Assembly: GCF_004210735.1 (NCBI RefSeq)
Contig: NZ_SDZL01000021.1
Coordinates: 1 to 64,000 of the forward strand
DNA from: Brevundimonas sp.
GTDB lineage: Bacteria; Pseudomonadota; Alphaproteobacteria; Caulobacterales; Caulobacteraceae
Direction of reading: 5' to 3'
DNA length: 64,000 nucleotides
A program made the translations under genes and the position numbers. Position 1 is the stretch's first letter, and the number at the start of each line of letters is the position of its first letter. Below the pieces are notes generated by a model, which was given only the letters and a program-made list of their open reading frames with translations, made no database searches and was not told the origin of the DNA. Below are positions 1 through 8,955 of the stretch, piece after piece.

Positions 1-2
1 AG

Positions 3-254
3 AAGGGGCGACGGCCGGCTCCGGCCCCGCCCGTCGGCCCCTTCTATCGTCGCCGCAAGGTTTGCCCGTTCTCGGGCGCCAACGCGCCGAAGATCGACTA
101 CAAGGACGTGAAGCTGCTGCAGCGCTACGTCTCCGAACGCGGCAAGATCGTGCCTTCGCGCATCACCGCCGTTTCCGCCAAGAAGCAACGCGAACTGGCC
201 AAGGCCATCAAGCGCGCCCGCTACCTGGCCCTCCTGCCGTACGTGGTGAAGTAA
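3..254 (+). CDS. rpsR: 30S ribosomal protein S18 (5' end outside window)
   Basis: Open frame from window start reads ...[70 protein letters not shown], a clear S18; directly upstream of rplI. Confidence 0.95.
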   Translation, partial: KGRRPAPAPPVGPFYRRRKVCPFSGANAPKIDYKDVKLLQRYVSERGKIVPSRITAVSAKKQRELAKAIKRARYLALLPYVVK

Positions 255-255
255 G

Positions 256-840
256 ATGAAGGTCGTTTTGCTGGAACGCGTCGAGAACCTCGGCGCCATC
301 GGCGACGTCGTCACCGTCAAGGACGGCTTCGCCCGCAACTTCCTCCTGCCGCGCGACAAGGCGCGTCGGGCCACGGAAGCCAACCTGAAGGCCTTCGAAC
401 TCGACCGCGCCGCCATCGAGCAGCGTAACGAGAAGAACAAGGCCGAAGCCCAGAAGATCGCCGACAAGATCGACGGTCAGACCTACATCATGATCCGTCA
501 GGCTGGCGAAACCGGCCAACTGTACGGTTCGGTCGCCGCCCGCGACGTCGCCGAAGCCGTTCAGGCTGAAGGCGGCAAGATCGAGCGTTCGCAGGTCGTT
601 CTGAACACCGCGATCAAGACCCTGGGCGTCCACGAAGTGCCGGTTCGCCTGCACGCCGAGGTCTCCGCCAAGGTCAAGATCAACATCGCCCGCTCGGCCG
701 AAGAAGCCGAACGTCAGGCGAAGGGTGAAGACGTCATCCGTTCGCAGTTCGACGATGAGCGCCAGGCCGCCGAACAGGCCGCCCAGGAACTGATCGAAGG
801 CGGCGCCGGTCAACAGGAAGGCTTCGGCGACGAAGCCTGA
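256..840 (+). CDS. rplI: 50S ribosomal protein L9
   Basis: [36 protein letters not shown]... canonical L9 N-terminus; after rpsR. Confidence 0.97.
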   Translation: MKVVLLERVENLGAIGDVVTVKDGFARNFLLPRDKARRATEANLKAFELDRAAIEQRNEKNKAEAQKIADKIDGQTYIMIRQAGETGQLYGSVAARDVAEAVQAEGGKIERSQVVLNTAIKTLGVHEVPVRLHAEVSAKVKINIARSAEEAERQAKGEDVIRSQFDDERQAAEQAAQELIEGGAGQQEGFGDEA

Positions 841-862
841 TCCTTCTACCGGATCTGAATAA

Positions 863-905
863 ATGGGCGGCGCAGGGCATGATCCTTGCGCCGCCCATCT
901 TTTTT
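863..905 (+). terminator. Rho-independent terminator after rplI
   Basis: Perfect 12-bp stem atgggcggcgca / tgcgccgcccat followed by ctttttt. Confidence 0.85.
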
Positions 906-950
906 GCGGCGCCGTCTTGACGTTTTCTTGCTGCGACGCAACATTGGTCA

Positions 951-1064
951 GGCTCATCGAGACCGGTTGAGGGAACAGGCCCTTGGACGCCGGGGCAACC
1001 TGCGGAACATCCGTAAGGTGCCAACTCCTTCGGGACCCCTCCCCGGGTCGCGGCAGATGAGAGG
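951..1064 (+). ncRNA. SAM-I (S-box) riboswitch
   Basis: P1 ctcatc(953-958)/gatgag(1056-1061); core elements gagggaacaggccc...cgccggggcaacct...aaggtgccaactcc match the S-box consensus order. Confidence 0.85.
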
Positions 1065-1134
1065 TGATCCGGCGCGACAGGCGTCGCCCCTCGAAATGTC
1101 ACCGAAGCGGTTCCCGATCGAGAGGGAGACGACG

Positions 1135-1233
1135 ATGCGTGACCATCAGCTTACCGAGTCCCTCCATACGTTCGACGTGACCGCCTGCGGCCTCATGCCT
1201 TGCGGCGGCGCACGATGTCTTTGCGCGGGCTGA
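1135..1233 (+). CDS. Cys-rich 32-aa micro-ORF / putative leader peptide
   Basis: ATG preceded by gagggaga SD; MRDHQLTESLHTFDVTACGLMPCGGARCLCAG*; lies between riboswitch and TonB receptor. Confidence 0.5.
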   Translation: MRDHQLTESLHTFDVTACGLMPCGGARCLCAG

Positions 1234-1321
1234 CCCGCGACTGACCCCGGCGGCTGACCGCCGACCTCCCGACACAATCAGGACCAGACCCACGCGGCCG
1301 AAAAGCCGTGCGCGGCCCCCT

Positions 1322-3820
1322 GTGTCCGAAATCATTCAAGAAACGATGGATCTCTCGATGACCTACAATTCCCGGACACCCCGGATCTTCAGGCACGCCC
1401 TGTTCCTGGCCGCCTCGGGGCCCGCTTTGCTGATCGCAGGCGCGGCTGTCGCGCAGACGGCGCCGCAGGACGAAACCACCAACATCGACGAAGTGGTCGT
1501 CACCGGCACCCGCGTGGCCGGCCGCTCGCGCCTGGACTCGATCGCGCCGGTCGACGTGGTCACGGCCGAGGCTTTGCAACAGCGCGGCTCGACCGAGTTG
1601 GCGACCCAGCTGGCGGCCAGCGTGCCGGCGCTGAACTTCCCACGCCCATCCGCCACCGACGGCACCGACTCCATCCGGCCCGCCACCCTGCGCGGCCAGG
1701 GCCCGGACCAGACGCTGGTGCTGGTCAACGGCGTGCGCCGGCACCCGACGGCGCTGGTGAACACCAACGGCTCGGTCGGGCGTGGCTCGGCGGCCGTGGA
1801 CCTGAACGCCATCCCCAGCACGGCGATCGAGCGGATTGAGGTGCTGCGGGACGGCGCCGCCGCCCAGTACGGCTCGGACGCCATCGCCGGGGTGCTGAAC
1901 CTGCGCCTGCGCGAAGCGGCCAGCGGCGGCGGGGCCAGCGTCACCTACGGCGCCAACGTCACCGACTTCACCGGCTTCTACGGCCGGGCGGACGAGATCA
2001 CCGATGGCGAGACCCTGACGGTCGCGGGCTGGCAGGGCTTTGCGCTGGGCGACGACGGTTTCCTGACCGCATCGGTCGAGTATCGCGACCGCGAGCGCAC
2101 CAACCGCAGCGACATCGACCCGCGCTTCACCCCCGCGCGGGTGCGGGGCGGTCAGGGCGACGCGCAGACCGAGGATCTGGCGGTCTATCTGAACGCCGGC
2201 AAGCCGCTGGGGAACGGCTGGGAGGCCTATGGCTGGGCCGGGTATCAGACGCGCGACGCCGCGGCCGCCGCCTTCTATCGGACGCCGACCGACAACGCCC
2301 AGAACCCGGACTATGGCGCCGGGCGGGTCTATCCGGACGGCTATCTGCCCCAGATCCTGACCGACACGACCGACTGGACCGCCGCGGCGGGCGTGCGGGG
2401 CCAGGCGGGCGGCTTCGACGTGGACGTCAACCTGGGCTACGGCCGGAACGAGATCAAGTTCGGGGCCGAGAACACGCTGAACCCGTCGCTGGGCCCGACG
2501 TCGCCGACCAGCTTCTACGCAGGGTCGCTGACCTATGACCAGCTGGTGCTGGGCATCGACGCCAGCCGCCAGTACGAGGTCGGTCTGGCCGGGCCGCTGA
2601 ACGTCGCCTTCGGCCTGGAGGCGCGTCAGGAAAGCTATCAGATCGGAGCTGGGGAACCGGGCTCGTATGAGCGCGGCAGCTTCCTGAACATCGGCGGAAC
2701 GGATCTGAACTGGGGCTCGCGAGGATTTACCGGCTTCACCCCCTCGAATGAGGTGGACGAGGACCGCAACAACGTCGGCGTCTATGTCGATCTGGAAGGT
2801 GAGATCTTCGAGAATTTCACCGCCTCGGCCGCCGTCCGCTACGAGAGCTATTCCGACTTCGGGGACAATGTCTCGGGCAAGGTCGCGGCGCGCTATGACT
2901 TCACGCCCGGCTTCGCCGTGCGGGGCGCGATCTCGAACGGCTTCCGGGCGCCCAGCCTGCAACAGCAGTATTTCACCCAGACGGCCATCCTCTACATCTC
3001 GAACGTGCCGTATGAGACCGGCACCTTCCCGTCCGTCAGCCCGGTGGGCCTGGCGCTGGGCGGGACGCCGCTGGAGGCCGAGAGCTCGACCAACTATTCG
3101 CTGGGCTTCGTCTGGCGAAAGGGCGCGTTCGAGCTGACGGCTGACGCCTATCGCATCGACATCAAGGACCGGATCATCCTGTCGGAGACCCTGACCGGCA
3201 GCGCGACGGCGGCGCCGGGCACAAACGCCCGCACCATCCTCGATCTGTTGCAACCGTATGGCGCCTCGGCCGCGCGCTTCTTCATCAACGGGGTCGATAC
3301 CGAAACGACGGGCCTGGACGTGGTGGCGCGCTATCGCGTGGTGTCCGAGGTCGGACGGCTGGACTTCACCCTGGCGGGCAACGTCAACGACTTCGACGTG
3401 ACCAGGACGCCCGAGACGCGATCGGGCGTCCTGCCGACGCCGGTGTCGCTGTTCGCGCGTCAGGCGACCCTGCGGTTCGAGGAAGGGACGCCGCCGTGGA
3501 AAGCCGTGTTCCAGACCGACTTCACGCGCGGCGCCGTGGGCGGCACCTTCCGGGTGACCGGCTATGGCGATGTGCTGGCGCCCGGCGCGACTGAAGCGAC
3601 CGACCTGACCATTGATGCGGCGGGCGTGGTGGACGTGGAGGCGCGCTACACACTGAGCGACCGGGTCACCCTGGCGGTCGGGGCGGACAATCTGCTGGAC
3701 CACTATCCGACGCAGATCCAGCGGGTGAACAACACCTCGGGCGCCTTCCCCTTCTCGAACTTCTCTCCCTATGGCTTCAACGGTCGGTATGTGTACGGCC
3801 GCATTGCGCTGAAGTGGTGA
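1322..3820 (+). CDS. TonB-dependent receptor (start may be 1346 or 1358)
   Basis: Signal peptide, TonB box-like DEVVVTGTR, plug domain LRGQGPDQTLVLVNGVRR / IERIEVLRDGAAAQYGSDAIAGVLN, C-terminal beta-strand ending in aromatic-rich ...RIALKW. Confidence 0.93.
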   Translation: MSEIIQETMDLSMTYNSRTPRIFRHALFLAASGPALLIAGAAVAQTAPQDETTNIDEVVVTGTRVAGRSRLDSIAPVDVVTAEALQQRGSTELATQLAASVPALNFPRPSATDGTDSIRPATLRGQGPDQTLVLVNGVRRHPTALVNTNGSVGRGSAAVDLNAIPSTAIERIEVLRDGAAAQYGSDAIAGVLNLRLREAASGGGASVTYGANVTDFTGFYGRADEITDGETLTVAGWQGFALGDDGFLTASVEYRDRERTNRSDIDPRFTPARVRGGQGDAQTEDLAVYLNAGKPLGNGWEAYGWAGYQTRDAAAAAFYRTPTDNAQNPDYGAGRVYPDGYLPQILTDTTDWTAAAGVRGQAGGFDVDVNLGYGRNEIKFGAENTLNPSLGPTSPTSFYAGSLTYDQLVLGIDASRQYEVGLAGPLNVAFGLEARQESYQIGAGEPGSYERGSFLNIGGTDLNWGSRGFTGFTPSNEVDEDRNNVGVYVDLEGEIFENFTASAAVRYESYSDFGDNVSGKVAARYDFTPGFAVRGAISNGFRAPSLQQQYFTQTAILYISNVPYETGTFPSVSPVGLALGGTPLEAESSTNYSLGFVWRKGAFELTADAYRIDIKDRIILSETLTGSATAAPGTNARTILDLLQPYGASAARFFINGVDTETTGLDVVARYRVVSEVGRLDFTLAGNVNDFDVTRTPETRSGVLPTPVSLFARQATLRFEEGTPPWKAVFQTDFTRGAVGGTFRVTGYGDVLAPGATEATDLTIDAAGVVDVEARYTLSDRVTLAVGADNLLDHYPTQIQRVNNTSGAFPFSNFSPYGFNGRYVYGRIALKW

Positions 3821-3917
3821 GATCGCCGCCTCGGGTCCGCGTGAAGGCCTGAGGCGGACGCCCTTGTTCGGCCATGAAGCGGGGCCTGAATGGCTCCGCT
3901 TCATCAGGGTGCGACAT

Positions 3918-4286
3918 ATGAAAAAGACAACGTTGCTCCTGGCGCTGGCCGCCAGCCTGTGGGCCACGGCCGTCAGCGCCATGACGGTTCAGGAGTTCCT
4001 GACCACGGCGAACGGGATCCCGCGCAATCCGACCGCCCTGCTGCGGTCCGACACCCGGCGGCTGATGGACGAGGTGAAGCTGGCGTTCCGCACGGTGGGA
4101 GAGGAACAGGATGCGGCCAGGGCGGCGGGTCGTCGGCCGGCCACCTGCGTGCCGGACAGCAAGGTCCGGATCAGCCCGGACGACATCCTGAACCGCTTCA
4201 ACGCCATCCCGGCCGCGCGCCGCAACATCAGCGTCACCCAGGCGATCCGTGAATGGATGGCCGAGCGCTATCCCTGCCCGGCCTGA
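3918..4286 (+). CDS. Secreted Rap1a/Tai-like domain protein
   Basis: MKKTTLLLALAASLWATAVSA signal peptide; small protein with CVP...YPCPA cysteine pattern resembling the Rap1a/Tai family. Confidence 0.5.
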   Translation: MKKTTLLLALAASLWATAVSAMTVQEFLTTANGIPRNPTALLRSDTRRLMDEVKLAFRTVGEEQDAARAAGRRPATCVPDSKVRISPDDILNRFNAIPAARRNISVTQAIREWMAERYPCPA

Positions 4287-4608
4287 TGGTCGCTCGTTGC
4301 AGTGCAACGCGAAAAAAACAGTGCATGCAGTGCATCAGTGCAATCCGGCGAACGGCTGTGGGGGCTGGCGAACGGTGACGGAGCGATAGTGCGGCGCCCG
4401 CCGAGCCCGGCGCGTCGTTTGGGGTCAGAATCCCGACTGTCCTTGATCGAAAAGGACAATTCAGCGCCTGCCATCGTATCCAGTGCGGCCGGCCCGGCGT
4501 CGCGTGCGGGCCGACCCGCGACCATCCACAGCCTGTCCCCGTTCATCTGACGGCGGCTGACGATTTCCGTCCGCGATTGACGCGGCGGCGCGTTAACACC
4601 TTCGGACC

Positions 4609-6108
4609 ATGAACGCCCTTGCCCCCCTGCCCTACGGATCGTCGCCGGACCCGGTGTCGATCGCCTCGATGCCGCACAATCTCGAGGCCGAGCAGGCCCT
4701 GTTGGGCGCCCTGATGTTCGACAACGCCGTGTTCGAGCGGCTGAGCGACCGTCTGCGGGGGTCGCATTTTTACGAGCCGTTCCACCAGCGCCTGTTCGAA
4801 GCGATCGAGGACCATATCCGCCAGGGCCTGCTGGCCGAGCCGACCATTCTGATGGAGCGTTTCAAGCCCGATCCGGCGTTCCAGGAGTTCGGGGGCCTGC
4901 GCTATCTGGCCGATCTGGTGGACCGCGCGCCGCCGGCAGCCAACGCCCCCGATTACGCCCGGGTCGTCTATGATCTGGCGCTGCGGCGCGACCTGATCCG
5001 CATCGGCGGCGAGATCATCAAGGAGGCGCCGAACCCCGAGACGCCCGCCGACGAACAGATCGAACAGGCCGAACAGACGCTGTATTCGCTGGCCGAGACG
5101 GGCAAGCCGTCGTCCGGTTTCGTCAGCTTCTCGGCCGCGCTGGCCGGCGCCGTCGAAATGGCGGGCGAGGCGTATCAGCGCGAGGGCAAGCTGGCCGGTC
5201 TGGCCACGCGGCTGGACGATCTGGACCAGAAGCTGGGTGGCCTGCACCCGTCGGACCTGCTGATCCTGGCCGGGCGTCCGTCGATGGGTAAGACGGCGCT
5301 GGCGACCAATATCGCCTTCAACGTGGCGCGCAACTATCGCTGGGAGCCGACGCCCGAGGGTCGCAAGACGGTCGATGGCGGGGTGGTCGCCTTCTACTCG
5401 CTGGAAATGAGCGCTGAACAGCTGGCCATGCGTATCCTGGCCGACGCGTCGGGCGTGTCGTCGGACAAGCTGCGCAAGGGCGAGATCGACGCCAGCGATT
5501 TCGGCCGCATCCGCGACGCCGCCATCGAGATCGGTGAGAGCCCGCTGTACATTGACGCCACCGGCGGCCTGTCCATCTCCAAGCTGGCGGCGCGGGCGCG
5601 GCGGCTGAAGCGGATGGAGCACGGGCTGGACCTGATCGTGGTCGATTACCTGCAACTGGTGACGACCGGCGAGAACAGCCAGAAGAACCGGGTGCAGGAG
5701 GTGTCCGAGATCACCGGCGGCCTGAAGGCGCTGGCCAAGGAGCTGAACGTGCCGATCATCGCCCTGTCGCAGCTGTCGCGTCAGGTCGAGCAGCGCGAGG
5801 ACAAGCGACCGCAACTGTCCGACCTGCGGGAATCCGGCTCGATCGAGCAGGACGCCGACTGCGTGATGTTCGTCTATCGCGAGAGCTATTATCTGGGCCG
5901 GGCCGAACCGCGCGAGGGCTCGGAAGAGCACCTGAAGTGGCAGGAAGACATGGACCGGCTGCAGCATCAGGCCGAGGTCGTGATCGGCAAACAGCGTCAC
6001 GGCCCCATCGGCATCGTCAAGCTGGCGTTCGACGCCAACACCACCCGCTTCGGCAACCTGGCCCATGACGGCCGCTATGGCGGCGCCTTTGCGGACATTC
6101 CGGAGTAG
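4609..6108 (+). CDS. dnaB: Replicative DNA helicase
   Basis: MPHNLEAEQALLGALM, Walker A GRPSMGKTALA, VDYLQLV, LSQLSRQVEQREDKRPQLSDLRESGSIEQDAD. Confidence 0.97.
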   Translation: MNALAPLPYGSSPDPVSIASMPHNLEAEQALLGALMFDNAVFERLSDRLRGSHFYEPFHQRLFEAIEDHIRQGLLAEPTILMERFKPDPAFQEFGGLRYLADLVDRAPPAANAPDYARVVYDLALRRDLIRIGGEIIKEAPNPETPADEQIEQAEQTLYSLAETGKPSSGFVSFSAALAGAVEMAGEAYQREGKLAGLATRLDDLDQKLGGLHPSDLLILAGRPSMGKTALATNIAFNVARNYRWEPTPEGRKTVDGGVVAFYSLEMSAEQLAMRILADASGVSSDKLRKGEIDASDFGRIRDAAIEIGESPLYIDATGGLSISKLAARARRLKRMEHGLDLIVVDYLQLVTTGENSQKNRVQEVSEITGGLKALAKELNVPIIALSQLSRQVEQREDKRPQLSDLRESGSIEQDADCVMFVYRESYYLGRAEPREGSEEHLKWQEDMDRLQHQAEVVIGKQRHGPIGIVKLAFDANTTRFGNLAHDGRYGGAFADIPE

Positions 6109-6197
6109 GCGTCGGCGAACGGCGGGCATGACAAAAGCTTAAGCGGCGGATCGCGGTAGCGGCGGGTAGCCTTGGCTGTCTGTCGAAAGGAACCGCC

Positions 6198-7046
6198 ATG
6201 CTTCGCCTTGTCGCGCTGTCTGTCCTGGCCCTCTGCGCCTTTGCGCAGCCCGTAGGCGCACAAGTGTTTCCGGGCGATGCGGCCCTGGTGCGGGATCGGA
6301 CGGTCGATCAACGCCCGGCCTTGATGGTGCTGGGCGCGCCGCATCTGGCCAATCACCATCGCGACGTTCAGCGCACCGACATCGCCGATGTCCTGACCCC
6401 CGCGGGTCAGGCGGAGGTCGAGACGGTGGTGGCGCGGCTGGCGGCCTGGCGGCCCACGCGTATCGCAGTCGAAATCCAGGCGGGCGATCAGGCGGAGTTG
6501 GACAAGCGCTATGCCGATTTCCGCGCGGGGCGATATGCGCTGTCCGCCAGCGAAGTCGATCAGTTCGGTCTGCGCCTGGCCGCCCTTCTGGGACACGAGC
6601 GGGTTCATGCCGTGGACTGGAACGACATGCCGCCGGGCGCCATGGACGACTATGACTGGAGCGTGGGCGCGGCGCAGCGGGGCGAAGAAGCCCGCATGGC
6701 GGCCCTTCGCTCGCCCGAGTGGGGGCAGCGACTGACCGCGCTGGCGGCGTCGCGGCCCATGGCGGAGTGGCTGGCGGTGATGAACGGGACCGACTTCCTG
6801 ATGCAGTCGCACCGCCGATATTACGACTATGCCCTGCTGGGCGACCAGGGCGCCAACTGGGTCGGCGCCTGGCACGGTCGGAACCTGAAGATCTTCGCCA
6901 ATCTGGTTCGCGTGGCGGACGCGCCGGGCGAGCGGGTTCTGGTCATCTATGGGGTGGGCCACGCCTTCCTGCTGAACCGTTTCGCGTCGGAAAGCGGCGC
7001 CTTTACCGTGCAGAGCGCATCGGACTGGCTGGCGGCGCCGCGCTGA
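6198..7046 (+). CDS. DUF5694-type secreted protein
   Basis: Signal peptide; LMVLGAPHLANHHRD near N-terminus and terminal VIYGVGHAFLLNRF are typical of DUF5694-like proteins. Confidence 0.6.
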   Translation: MLRLVALSVLALCAFAQPVGAQVFPGDAALVRDRTVDQRPALMVLGAPHLANHHRDVQRTDIADVLTPAGQAEVETVVARLAAWRPTRIAVEIQAGDQAELDKRYADFRAGRYALSASEVDQFGLRLAALLGHERVHAVDWNDMPPGAMDDYDWSVGAAQRGEEARMAALRSPEWGQRLTALAASRPMAEWLAVMNGTDFLMQSHRRYYDYALLGDQGANWVGAWHGRNLKIFANLVRVADAPGERVLVIYGVGHAFLLNRFASESGAFTVQSASDWLAAPR

Positions 7047-7086
7047 GCCTATGGCGTCGCCGGAAAGTTGAGGCATAAGGATCGGC

Positions 7087-8124
7087 ATGTCCTCCCCCGC
7101 CTCTCTGACCGTCGACCTGAGCGCGCTGGCGCGCAATTTCCACGCCTTGCAGGCCCTGACGGGCGTGCCGGTCAATCCGGTGGTCAAGGCGGACGGATAT
7201 GGTCTGGGTGCGGCGCCGGTGGCGACGCGGCTGATGGCCGAGGGGGCGCGGACCTTCTTTGTCGCGCGTGCGGCCGAGGGCGTGACCCTGAGAGCGGCGC
7301 TGGGCGCCGAGCCGGTGATCTATGTGCTGGACGGTTGTCACGGCGGGTCGGCGGGCGCGATCAAGGCGGCGAACCTGCGCCCCGTGCTGAACCAGTCCGC
7401 GCAGCTGGAGGTGTGGACGGCGGCGGGCGGCGGGCCGTGCGGCCTGCAACTGGACACCGGCATGAACAGGCTGGGTTTCCGGCTGGAGGACGCGCCGGAG
7501 CCGTTCGAGGGGCTGGCGCTGGTGATGACCCATCTGGCCTGCGCCGACGAGCCGGCCCATCCGATGAACCGGGCGCAGCGCGAGGCCTTTGCGGCGGCGG
7601 TGGGCCGCTATCCAGGCGTGACGCGGTCGTTCGCCAATTCGGGCGGGTGCTTCCTGGGACCGGACTTCGCCTTTGACGCCGTGCGGCCGGGGATCAGCCT
7701 GTACGGCGGCGGCCCCGAAGGGCGGCCCGATCACCGGATCGCGCCTGTGGCGACCCTGACGGCGCAGATCATTCAGGTGCGGGACGTGCCGACGGGTGAG
7801 ACGGTCGGCTATTCGCAGGGCTATCGCGCCGAGCGGCCGATGCGCGTGGCGACCTGCGGGGCCGGCTATGCGGACGGGGTGATGCGCAGCAACAGCCCGC
7901 GCGGTCAGGTCTGGGTCGCCGGGGAGTTGCGTCCGATCCTGGGCCGGGTGTCGATGGACGTGCTGGCGGTGGATGTGACCGGGCTGGACGTCGCGCGGGG
8001 CGACGCGGTCGAGATCTTCGGCGCCAATCGCTTGATAGACGACGCGGCGACGGCGGCGGGAACCATCAGCTACGAGATGCTGACCTCGATCACGCCGCGC
8101 GTGCCGCGCGTCTATCGCGACTAG
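7087..8124 (+). CDS. alr: Alanine racemase
   Basis: NPVVKADGYGLG PLP-lysine motif, HLACADEP, RPGISLYGG, GRVSMD. Confidence 0.95.
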   Translation: MSSPASLTVDLSALARNFHALQALTGVPVNPVVKADGYGLGAAPVATRLMAEGARTFFVARAAEGVTLRAALGAEPVIYVLDGCHGGSAGAIKAANLRPVLNQSAQLEVWTAAGGGPCGLQLDTGMNRLGFRLEDAPEPFEGLALVMTHLACADEPAHPMNRAQREAFAAAVGRYPGVTRSFANSGGCFLGPDFAFDAVRPGISLYGGGPEGRPDHRIAPVATLTAQIIQVRDVPTGETVGYSQGYRAERPMRVATCGAGYADGVMRSNSPRGQVWVAGELRPILGRVSMDVLAVDVTGLDVARGDAVEIFGANRLIDDAATAAGTISYEMLTSITPRVPRVYRD

Positions 8125-8781
8125 TTACACACCGTAAGCGGCCAGACCGGCGGCGCCGACAGCGCCCGCGGCGAAGGTGGCCGTGACCGCAGCGACGATC
8201 GTGCCGATCACGATCCAGACCACGATGGCGGCGATGATCACCACCACGGTGTAGCCCACGGCCTTGTCCTGGGGCGACTTCATCAGGATCGGCAGACCCT
8301 TGTAGAGCAGGAACAGGCTGTACAGGCCGACGATGCTGAGGATCGCCAGCATCGGGATGATGCCGAACACGCCCGCCACCCACGAGGCGGTCGAGGAATA
8401 GACCGCGACCTTCATCGCCTGCAGACGGTTCTTCTCGCCGCCGAAGCTGGGGGCCAGAGCCTCGATGATCAGGCCCAGAACATAGGTTCCAACCAGGGCC
8501 AGGACATAGGCCAGGACCGCGCCGACCACAGCGCCGACGATAGGCGTGCGGACCACGACGCCGAAGACGCTGACCGGGAACAGCTGTCCGCCGATCAGCG
8601 AGGCGATCGGGCCGATGGCGGCCAGGATCGCGGCATAGCCGGTGAACAGGCTCTTGATATCCGAGCGTTCGCCGTCGATGCGATTCCACTCGGCGGTCGG
8701 CTGCATCAGGATGCCCTTCACGCGGGCGACGAGGTTGGCGTTGCCGGCGGCCGGCGTTTCGAAGGTCATCGGGGGACTCAT
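8125..8781 (-). CDS. Yip1-family membrane protein
   Basis: VARVKGILMQPTAEWNRIDGE N-terminus plus five hydrophobic segments; stop abuts alr stop. Confidence 0.7.
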   Translation of the reverse strand: MSPPMTFETPAAGNANLVARVKGILMQPTAEWNRIDGERSDIKSLFTGYAAILAAIGPIASLIGGQLFPVSVFGVVVRTPIVGAVVGAVLAYVLALVGTYVLGLIIEALAPSFGGEKNRLQAMKVAVYSSTASWVAGVFGIIPMLAILSIVGLYSLFLLYKGLPILMKSPQDKAVGYTVVVIIAAIVVWIVIGTIVAAVTATFAAGAVGAAGLAAYGV

Positions 8782-8955
8782 TCTTATGGATTGATCGGAC
8801 GCCGATCGGCGAACGCGGAGAATGACCCTCAAAGGCCACGCTAGCAAGCAAGCCGCGACCCGGTTGCGACGAATGCTCTGCCAATTGCGACAATTGCGGT
8901 CGCACCCCGCGTTCGGCGCACTGGCGGGCGCCCCGATTCCTGATAAGCCTCGGCC

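Noticed and set aside
1193-3982. 929-aa minus-strand ORF opposite the TonB receptor
   Set aside because: High-GC antisense shadow ORF; low-complexity R/G/A/V composition; + strand has clear TonB receptor domains
4543-6129. 528-aa minus-strand ORF opposite dnaB
   Set aside because: Antisense shadow of dnaB
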